A stretch of 24,146 bases of DNA, taken from positions 1,214,697 through 1,238,842 of the forward strand of contig NW_008246071.1 in NCBI RefSeq assembly GCF_000281045.1, read 5' to 3'. Positions within the stretch are counted from its first letter, which is position 1; the number at the start of each line of letters is the position of its first letter. A program made the position numbers and the translations under genes. This stretch comes from Saprolegnia diclina VS20. Lineage: Eukaryota > Oomycota > Saprolegniomycetes > Saprolegniales > Saprolegniaceae. This document shows positions 1-7,273 of this stretch, one piece after another. The notes under the pieces are model-generated. The model saw nothing but the letters and a program-made list of their open reading frames with translations, did no database searches and had not been told where the DNA came from.

Positions 1-150
1 CTTCATGTCGACGGCCGACGGCGGGATCCTGATGCAGACGTTGACCAACACTCGACGGGTCCGTCCGTGAATCTCGCTGCGGACCTTCATGCCTTCGTCC
101 ATGCGCTTGGTAACGCCGCCAATCACCAGCTCGACAATGTCGCGACAACG
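1..150 (-). other. Open frame running off the window edge, possibly a partial exon
   Basis: On the minus strand the frame is open from a stop at 153-151 to the window edge. It has ATG codons about a third of the way in (for example MDEGMKVRSEIHGRTRR) and a mix of charged and hydrophobic residues that could be coding. The plus strand is also open through the same bases, so an open frame alone proves little. No family is recognised. It stops exactly where the minisatellite begins, so it could be the edge of a gene or of a repeated element outside the window. Confidence 0.15.
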
Positions 151-397
151 TCACGACAGCGTCATAACAATGTTACAGCAACGTCGTAACAACAACGTCG
201 CGACCACTGTCGCGACAACCGTCGCGACCACCGTCGCGACAACGTCGTAACAATGTCGTAACAACGTCGCGACAGTGTTACAAAAGTGTGACGACGACGT
301 CGCGACAACGTCTTGACAACGTCTTGACGTCTTGACAACGTCTTGACGTCTTGACAACGTCTTGACGTCTTGACAACGTCTTGACGTCTTGACAAAG
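133..397. repeat. Minisatellite built on a GTC-NN-GAC dyad, with a 19-bp higher-order unit
   Basis: The left part (about 133-309) consists of degenerate 8-12 bp units of the form GTC-NN-GAC-AAC, where NN is often CG (giving the palindrome GTCGCGAC). The right part (310-397) is nearly perfect: four copies of a 19-bp unit, GTCTTGACAACGTCTTGAC, at 310-328, 329-347, 348-366 and 367-385, then a partial copy. Each 19-bp unit is an 11-bp monomer plus an 8-bp truncated monomer. Frames open through it on both strands are a by-product of the short repeat and are not called as genes. Confidence 0.9.
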
Positions 398-462
398 AGT
401 CGCAATAAAGTCGCGTCCGTTTGCGAGCGTATCCGGACAGCCGTTTTGATAATATATCACAG

Positions 463-940
463 CTACGTCACGTCACGTTGACAATCTGCCACGTCATCTT
501 GACAACAAAGTTGCTCGTCCTTCCAGAAGCGGTGTGTGTCATACTAGTAGCGCTGAACGAGAATCTTCGGAGGCGATGTTACGACGATGCCGACGCTGTT
601 GAATGCGCAAAACTTTGCAATTTACACTTGCTTTGTTGCTGAGTCCTTCAAAGACGACCGACCAGAGAGACGTGTTGACGTGTCGGGTGACTCCAAGAAC
701 CATTGTGGAGCGTGCTTGGCACTGCAGTTTGTCGACGCTAGCGCTATCAGCTACAGCATCGCTCGCGCTCTGTAGCCTTCTCCACCACGGTGCACTACCT
801 TGTCAAAGTGACGCCTCTCTGTAACGCTAATGCCACGAGGGTGAGACTACAAGTACATCGTCTTGCAGAGATGCAGCAGTGGTTTTGACGTTTGGGGACG
901 CAAACCCAAAGCGATAGTTGGCAATAGAGAACGGCGACAT
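463..940 (-). CDS. Possible small four-exon gene, unknown function
   Basis: A phase-consistent model can be read: exons 940-890, 846-799, 750-628 and 543-463, giving 100 codons from ATG to TAG. The first two introns (889-847 and 798-751) are 43 and 48 bp with GT...TAG ends, like the introns of secure genes here. The third (627-544) would be 84 bp, longer than usual. Exon 3 is open for 41 codons. No domain is recognised, and the last exon lies in sequence rich in CGTCA that resembles the nearby minisatellite. The model could be chance, because TAG is common in non-coding DNA. If it is wrong, I see no gene between 398 and 1111. Confidence 0.25.
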
Positions 941-1111
941 AGCTGATCTAATAAGGAAGCGCTGGGTCATCGAGCGATATGATCTGGTGGTCGACCATGG
1001 CTGTTGCGTCTTGTTCAGTGCTGAGGTTCTGTCTCTGCGCAGCGATACCTGTCAGCACAAAACAATAATCCTCATTTGAATGGTGGAAGGTATTGAATTC
1101 GTGGGATTGAG

Positions 1112-3260
1112 TTATTCGCTCGTCTTGGTAAAGACAACAGCCCAGTTGGACTCGTCGTAGTATGAGTCGTTGATGGTAGCGTTGCCACTCATGCGAACAA
1201 GCCCATCGAGCTCGCCCTAGTTGAGGCATCCAAAATGATCCTACACTGCGCTCGGAAGTGCCTACCTCTGTAAACATGTGGCAGTAGCGCTGGACGACGA
1301 TCGGCGCTTTGGATGGCGTCGTGTCGTCCTTGGCGAAGCGCTTATCTAGGTTCCACGGCACCATGCAGTCTTGCGTCGTCGCATCAAACGTCCGTCGCGA
1401 CTCCTACTCGAGAACATTCACAGAACGTTTTTTCGCTCGTATGACCTCGGTTTGTTCTTTAGCCCAAGCGTAAATGACGCCTTGGCCGCCGACACGAAGG
1501 ACGCGGAGAACCTCCTTGACAGCTTGGAGCCGGTGCTCAAACGTGCTAAGGTGGTGCAACACGGCAATCGAAATGGCCACGTCAAAGACGCCGGACCGCA
1601 GCGGCACGAGAAGCGCGTCGAGCACCATCACGTTCAAGTCGTGGGATTTGCAGATCTTGACCAAGCTACTCGATCAACCTAGTGAACTCAAACCTTGGAC
1701 ACTGGACTCGCTACCTCTCACTGCGATCGCCACCGACGCACGCGCTCTGCGTAGGTGTCATGCACTTCATGTACTTGCCATTGCCGCAGCCTACCGTACA
1801 TCGTCAACATTTCTATGGAGAGGAGGTCGAGATGGACCAATGTCGGCGAGGAGCGTGCCGGGGGCGAGCGAGCGCACAAAGGACTCGATGCGGGGCCAGG
1901 GCGAGTGCCGCGTCGCGCTGAAGTGGTCGGCGACCTTCTCGTAGAACTCGTGGACGTAGAGCTTCTCGGTCTCTGTGGGGCACATTTTGGCGTCGGCGTC
2001 CAAAGCCGGGGCTTGAAGTCGCGAGTCGCACTGCTCCGGGAACGCACACGCGCACGGTGTCGTTTGCAGCTACGTCATTTCGCGTTAGTGGATTGACAGA
2101 CTCTGTCCGACCTTGCGAAACGTGATCGAGACGCGCCGGCCGCGCGGCACTTTTTGACCGTCGATGACGTCAAAGAGGCGAGGCTGGACGCAGTGCGTCC
2201 ACTGGTAGCGAGATGCGCCGTTCATAATGTAGAGCGACCGCGGCGCGAGGAGGAGGCTCTCGACGCGACCATCCGGATGGCGAAAGTCCATGACGCTGCC
2301 ATGCCCAAGGCTAGGTAGATGATATCCAGTATCATGAGCTGTGGACAAGGCAGACGCGTACACGTCTACCTGAGAGTCGCGATCGAACCGGTGAAGGCCG
2401 AGTGGGTGTCGATGTGAGACGCAATGCCTTGCCCAGGGAGGTACTCGTTGGCTACCATTCGTGAGCCTTTCTGGTGCATACATGTAGACTGGCCGTACCA
2501 GTGATCTGGTCGGGCGTTCCGTCAAATGTGACTGGCATCTTGTTGATGAGGCTCCGGCAAAACGGCGCCATGTTGGCGAGCGGCGTCGACTCGTCGCACT
2601 TTCTACCACGTCGTCGCTCGTGTGAGCAGAGGTCGTCCAAGACGAAAGGCCGTACTGCGTCTTGTAGTTGAACTCGTAACCAAAGTGCTGCACTTGGCGC
2701 GCGCGAATTGTGCGGCGCCACTCACCCTTGTCGAGCTCTTCAAGCATGACCGCCTCGTCGGCCTCTGTGATAAAGTCCTTATACACAAGGAGGCCTGGCA
2801 CAAACTGCGATGGGTCCGCGCCCATGCGCGCTCTCTCGAAGTTTGGCACGCGCTTGAACGAGCACTCTTCTTCGTACGCCTTGCGCAGCATTGCAAACTC
2901 CATGTGAAAGGTCTTGCCGCCAATCGCCGCGACGACGACACCGTCCAGAGCGTCCTTGGCTGCGGCCGCGTCGTCAGCGGAGGCGAACTCAACAATCGCC
3001 GTCTTGCGCGAGCCCGTGCCCATGATGACTTGCTTGACCGTACCGTATACCGAGAGAAGCTCGACAAGCGTCACGTCCGTGACCACGTGCTTCTTCCCGC
3101 GCTTGCTCCACGTCAACGAGAGGAACGGCGTCCGCGTCGCTCTCTGCTGCTGCTGCTGCGTGAGGCCAGAGACCTCGAGGCCAGACGCGACCTCGAGGTC
3201 CTCGAGGCCCGACTCGGTCGACGACGACGCCTTGAGAAAGTCCGCAATCGTGAGCGCCAT
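1112..3260 (-). CDS. ALKBH8: ALKBH8-type tRNA wobble-uridine hydroxylase/methyltransferase (RRM + AlkB + methyltransferase)
   Basis: In known homologues this enzyme methylates carboxymethyl-uridine at tRNA position 34 and hydroxylates the product. Nine exons join in phase (586 aa): 3260-2656, 2602-2499, 2451-2370, 2310-2112, 2069-1838, 1790-1715, 1665-1446, 1403-1266, 1216-1112. An RRM lies near residues 50-130. The AlkB fold follows, with iron ligands H249-x-D251 and H303 and 2-oxoglutarate arginines R323 and R329. Next come a cysteine motif TPCACAFPEQCDS (334-346), the SAM motif LLADIGCGNGKYM (403-415) and the family C-terminal block ending DSYYDESNWAVVF. All eight introns are 42-59 bp and end in TAG. 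The start is the ATG just before the conserved region, about 16 bp from an initiator-like TCACTTT. Both catalytic halves look intact. The length is somewhat below the human protein (about 660 aa). Confidence 0.93.
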
Positions 3261-3511
3261 CGTCGTGGCACAAAAAAAGTGACTCGAAATCAAATCCAAC
3301 CAAACTGCGCCAACGCCGTGATGCCATTGGTTATCTTTTTTCTGTGATTTTGACCAATCCACGAGGCTCTTGGCATCTTGCAAAATAGTGTGTGATAGAA
3401 AAGAGCCTTTCATTTTGTAGGCTGTTAAGACCGACATCAAATTGTGTGAGTAAGTCTATTTCCGAACATGTTCAATCAAATTCAAACTTGGACCTGGCAG
3501 AGACGAGCAGC
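3261..3511. promoter_or_regulatory. Divergent promoter between ALKBH8 and SPC24
   Basis: This 251 bp gap separates two outward-facing genes. It holds an inverted CCAAT box (ATTGG, 3326-3330) and a forward CCAAT (3354-3358). Near each gene there is a match to the oomycete initiator TCAYTYY: TCACTTT on the minus strand (3282-3276) for ALKBH8 and TCATTTT on the plus strand (3410-3416) for SPC24. The initiator consensus is established for oomycetes; its use here is inferred from position. Confidence 0.55.
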
Positions 3512-4286
3512 ATGGTCATGGAAGGCGCTCCCGTCATGTCGTGGGAAGAGGCCAAGGCCATGTGCGAAGGAGTCGGCGACGTCTTCGCGAAGAACGCGGC
3601 CAAGGACCGCGACCGCCTCCTCAAGCTTCGGGATACGTTTGGCTCTATCCGCGGGACCTTTGCCCAGCGCCAGGCCGCGGCTCGTCGCACCGTCGAAGGT
3701 AGCGTCCCATCTCTCTTCCTGCGTGGATACTACCTCTGTGCGTATATATAGAGGCGCTCGCCGAGATCCTCAGAATAGAGCAACATGAACAAGGTCGCGA
3801 CAATAGCGCTGAGATGGCCCGGCGCCTCGACGAGCTCGCGCAGTCCAAGGCGCAACTCGAGGCTCAGCTGACCGGACTTCAGCAGAACCAAGTGGCGACG
3901 GAGACGCACATTGAAGAGCTCATCTTGCAGTACGAGCAAGCCCAGCGGCGATACATGGACGAGTGCGCGGCGCGCGAGAAGGACGTCCCCCGCCTCCGGT
4001 ACGCGCCGCTGTCAACTGAGCAACTTTGCTGCATAGCGCTCGTAGGCAAAACATGGCTGTGTACGCGTCCATCACTGGCATCAAGTGGGACTTTTCTAGC
4101 GACCGCATCGCAGGCTGTAGGTCTTGACTCCTCCGAATCGTGTCGACGACTTGTGATGTAGGTATTCACATCCCGGAACGCAAGCTGCTCTCGAATTTCG
4201 ATCTGAGCCCGACGCAGTCGCCGTACGAGACAGCCAACGCGCTCTGGACGATCATCGAGACTGCCCACGAGGCACCTCAGAAATAG
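3512..4286 (+). CDS. SPC24: Kinetochore protein Spc24
   Basis: Subunit of the Ndc80 complex, which with Spc25 anchors the complex to the inner kinetochore. Four exons, 3512-3698, 3752-3998, 4046-4116 and 4162-4286, join in phase to 209 aa, close to the usual 190-215 aa. Residues about 20-140 form a long charged helix expected to be a coiled coil. The C-terminal globular part carries the family signature SITGIKWDF (153-161) followed by IHIPE and a final helix with NALWTIIE, matching the end of animal Spc24. Introns are 53, 47 and 45 bp, all ending in TAG. The ATG at 3512 is chosen because an in-frame ATG two codons later and the family length agree; a more upstream start would add a poor extension. 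Confidence 0.82.
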
Positions 4287-4357
4287 TTTATTCGACATCC
4301 ACATATGCATTTGCACTTCCATGGCGCTCGAGCTCTTCTGGAAGCTCTGGATATCTT

Positions 4358-4835
4358 TCAGCATACGCAGCTCTTGCAGTGACCACTACAGTACGACCTA
4401 GAAAGCAGAGTCACATGCTGGGCGATGGGGCGACGCACATCGCAGTTAGGTCGCATGGAGTCTGGTTGAATGGGAAAGCTGTCGCTGCGTGAGCGTTGAA
4501 GCCGTTGTGAACTGCCAACATGACGAAGGTGCCTGTGTACATAAAGCCTTGCGCGAACCAACCAAGGTTAAAGAGGTCGACTCTTCGACGATACCAGTCA
4601 GGGAGCCAGATCATCGAACCAGCGCTGCCATCCAAGTTCCCGAAGGCCATCGTCGAAAAACCATCGGATGGAGCGCGAGAGACAAGCAGCGTCGGTCGGA
4701 GACGTTGTCGTCCCTTGTAGCTCTGGGACGAGACACCTTTGCGGTCTACAAGACCACGAGCAATGACAATATTGCAATGTCGATCCGATCAGTGTCGCTG
4801 CAGATGGATGCACGCGCTTCAACGTTACCGTGCAT
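4358..4835 (-). CDS. Possible small three-exon gene, unknown protein with a hydrophobic stretch and cysteine-rich tail
   Basis: A model with exons 4835-4829, 4745-4439 and 4397-4358 is in phase throughout and gives 117 aa. The large exon is open for more than 100 codons and reads like protein. It contains WLPDWYRRR, then an aromatic hydrophobic stretch (DLFNLGWFAQGFMYTGTFV), and after the second intron a tail SYCSGHCKSCVC. The second intron (4438-4398, 41 bp, TAG) fits local habits. The first (4828-4746, 83 bp) is long, and the first exon is only 7 bp, so the start is uncertain. The stop lies 71 bp from the end of SPC24, a normal convergent gap here. No family is recognised; a decayed gene remnant is also possible. 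If it is not real, 4287-4832 holds nothing I can name. Confidence 0.38.
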
Positions 4836-4859
4836 CCGGATGAGGATCGTCCGGATACG
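4833..4859. promoter_or_regulatory. Two TCCGGAT elements upstream of the homoserine acetyltransferase gene
   Basis: CATCCGGAT (4833-4841) and TCCGGATACG (4850-4859) lie 43-69 bp before the MetX-like start at 4902. The same core, TATCCGGA in one orientation or the other, recurs in other intergenic regions of this window (430-437, 7185-7208, 10840-10919). A shared transcription-factor site is inferred. Confidence 0.4.
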
Positions 4860-4901
4860 AATGTAGCAACGCCGATTTCGGCAGTTTGGATTTGGATTCA
4901 G

Positions 4902-6368
4902 ATGTGGCGCCGGTCGTTGCCCATCGTGTCTAGCGCGCGTCGCCGCTGGCTCTCGACGCACATGAGCCGCAACAAGGGCGTGGCGAAGCTCCCGGGCCTC
5001 GACTTGACGCTCGGCGGCTCGCTCAGCGAAGTCTCGGTGACGTACGAGCAGTGGGGCGACCAGACGTTGCCGGACGAGCGCACGATCGTGATCTTCCCGT
5101 CCTTCTCGCACTCGTCTCACGTGGCGTCCAACCTCGACGACCCGCGCCCAGGCTGGTGGGAAAACATGGTCGGCCCCGGGAAGGCCATCAACACGTCCGT
5201 CTTCCGCGTCATTTGCGCCAGTGTCCTTGGCAGTCCGTACGGGTCGACGTCGCCGCTGTCTATCAACCCGGCGACGGGCACGCACTACCGCGCGTCGTTT
5301 CCTCAGATCACGCCTGCAGACATGGTAGCCCCATCTTCATCTCGAATCGTACCTCCTGCATCGAAATGCTAGGCGACCGTGCATCGCATGCTGCTCGATC
5401 ACCTTGGGGTGCAAAAACCGCATGCCGTTGTCGGTGGCAGCATGGGCGGCATGCAGGTACATAATACGCATCTCAACCACGTAGTCAAATGGTCGCTTTG
5501 CCTAGGCGGTTCAATTCGCCTCGCTGTTTCCCGACCGCCTCAAGCGACTCGTCGCGCTCTCGTGCACGTCGCAGACGACGCCGGGGACCGTGGCGTTCCG
5601 CCGCGTCCAGCGCCTCGCGATCCTCTCGGACCCTGCGTACAACGTACGAGGCGCTTGCTTGCGATTGCGCAGCTCACGCTATGGCGTGTTAGGACGGCAA
5701 TTACGAGTTTGGCGTCGGGCTCGCGGGCATGAAGGTCGCGCGAGAGCTTGGCATGACCTGCTATCGGTCGCGCGAAGAATTCGACACGCGCTTTGACTGG
5801 CAGCCCAGCGGTCCGCGCCACTTCAAGGAGCTCACGTTTGACGTCGAGTCGTACATGGACTATCAGGTAATAGTCGATCCTTGGACAGTCGGATTTGTTT
5901 CAACCGGGACGTAGGCCAACAAGTTTGCGCGCGTGTTCGACCCGAACTGCTACCTCCTCCTTTCCAAGGCCATGGACCTCACCAACCTCGGGCACGGCTA
6001 CCAAAACTTGGCCGAGGGCGTCGGCCGCATTGCCGCCGAGACCCTCATCATTGGCGTCAAGCAAGATCTGCTCGTGCCCCTCAATGAGCAAAAGACGATC
6101 GTAAGCGACGAAGGGCGTGACCTCGAACTCATGCCGCGTAGGTCAACATCCTCGAGTCGTACGAGACGCCGGCGACGCTGTCCGTGATCGACTCCAAGTA
6201 TGGCCACGACGCCATGTTCCATCCGCAGGTACCATGACCCAACGACGTCATCACCTTCCATCTCTGTTGTAGATGCAAAGCGTCGTCTTTGCGCCCATCA
6301 TCTCGGACTTTCTCGAGCGCGACCTCCTCACGCTCGAGCACGAGCACCAGCGCTACAGTAGCTTGTAA
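4902..6368 (+). CDS. Homoserine O-acetyltransferase (MetX/Met2-type alpha/beta hydrolase)
   Basis: It transfers acetyl from acetyl-CoA to homoserine, opening the methionine branch; some family members use serine or succinyl-CoA instead. Seven exons (4902-5324, 5373-5456, 5506-5643, 5693-5866, 5915-6100, 6142-6228, 6273-6368) give 395 aa. Family blocks include WWENMVGPGKAI, GSPYGSTSPLSINP and FPQITPADM. The predicted triad is S164 in GGSMGG, D324 in VKQDLLVP and H357 in KYGHDAMF. All six introns are phase 0, 41-49 bp and end in TAG. The first in-frame ATG (4902) gives an arginine-rich, acid-poor leader (MWRRSLPIVSSARRRWLS) that looks like a mitochondrial presequence, with an internal M at residue 21 as an alternative. 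It converges on the cyclophilin gene with a 91 bp gap. Confidence 0.92.
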
Positions 6369-6459
6369 AGCCGTAATCGGAGTAGTGTCATGGAGACGAC
6401 GACAATGGAAGGTAGCATCGCGTTATTCAACGCATGGTAGACGTCTAAGAAGAGGGGCT

Positions 6460-7130
6460 TTAGGCCTTGATTTCACCGCAGTCGTCGATCGTGACTTCCA
6501 TACTACGAACATTTCAACATGAGCGCTTATCCTGAGAGCGCGAGGTCCGTACCGGGTCGCGCCGCTGGGGCTGCCCGTCGCTTCCATCTTCTCCAAGACA
6601 TCCAAGCCTTCGACGACCTTGCCAAAGACGACATGGGCCTTGTCGAGCCACGGGCAGTCGACCGTGGTGAGGAAGAACTAAGCAATATGACTCATGACGA
6701 TCAGCGAACACAGAGTGGTGGCGCGTACCTGCGAGCCGTTGGTGTTGGGACCGGCGTTGGCCATTGAGAGGATACCCGGGCCCTGGTGCTTGAGAAGGAA
6801 GGCTTCGTCGGCAAACTTTTCGCCGTAGATGGACTCGCCGCCCGTGCCGTTGCCGGCCGTAAAGTCACCGCCCTGGCACATAAAGTTGGGGATGATGCGG
6901 TGGAACTTGGAGCCCTTGTAGTGGAGCGGCTTGCCCGACTTGCCGATGCCGGCCTCGCCCGTGCAGAGCTGGCGGAAGTTCTCGGCCGTCTTGGGGACCT
7001 TGTCGGCGCGGAGCTCGATGACGAGGCGGCCGACGGGCTTGCCGCCGGCGCCCACGTCGAAGAAGACCTTGGGGTTGGCGGGCGAGCTGAAGTGGCGGGC
7101 GAGGCCGAGCGTGCGACGGGTAGCTTGCAT
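6460..7130 (-). CDS. Cyclophilin-type peptidyl-prolyl isomerase, probably mitochondrial
   Basis: Catalyses proline cis-trans isomerisation during protein folding. Three exons (7130-6729, 6677-6553, 6502-6460) give 189 aa. The core is canonical: [15 protein letters not shown] carries the catalytic arginine R78 with F83, M84 and Q86, then [14 protein letters not shown] (F136), W144 in [12 protein letters not shown], and H149. It ends IDDCGEIKA, the usual cyclophilin tail. Residues 1-16 ([16 protein letters not shown]) are basic and amphipathic and suggest mitochondrial import, as in CypD/Cpr3; this is inference. Introns are 51 and 50 bp, both ending in TAG. The start is the only suitable ATG before the conserved domain. 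Confidence 0.95.
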
Positions 7131-7273
7131 CTTGGGCAACGAATTCGATTCTATTCACTGCCACTCACGTGGGGCCAAGTCCAATCCGGATAAAACGACA
7201 TCCGGATACACGCCCCAGCCAACTTCAACATCAGCATCGGCGGTCTTGTTGGCTTCAGTTATCGATGTGGGAT
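7131..7273. promoter_or_regulatory. Short promoter of the cyclophilin gene with CCAAT and TCCGGATA elements
   Basis: This 143 bp gap lies between the end of TRAPPC10 and the cyclophilin start, both on the minus strand. It holds CCAATCCGGATA, where a CCAAT box (7181-7185) merges into TCCGGATA (7185-7192), and a second TCCGGATA 16 bp away (7201-7208). No other structure is evident. Confidence 0.45.

Noticed and set aside
151-460. Several open frames through the minisatellite encoding RRxQDV-type repeats
   Set aside because: Frames open because the repeat unit lacks stops; no start context or conserved protein.
1217-1265. Read-through of the last ALKBH8 intron, giving a longer C-terminal tail to 948
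   Set aside because: Splicing the 49-bp TAG intron restores the conserved family C-terminus, whereas read-through yields unrelated sequence.
2622-3347. Plus-strand open frame of 241 codons opposite ALKBH8
   Set aside because: Lies opposite the RRM and AlkB exons and has the biased composition of a GC-rich shadow frame.
4830-4901. Longer N-terminus for the MetX-type protein
   Set aside because: The upstream frame begins without an ATG and runs through the TCCGGAT elements; the ATG at 4902 gives a good targeting leader and family length.
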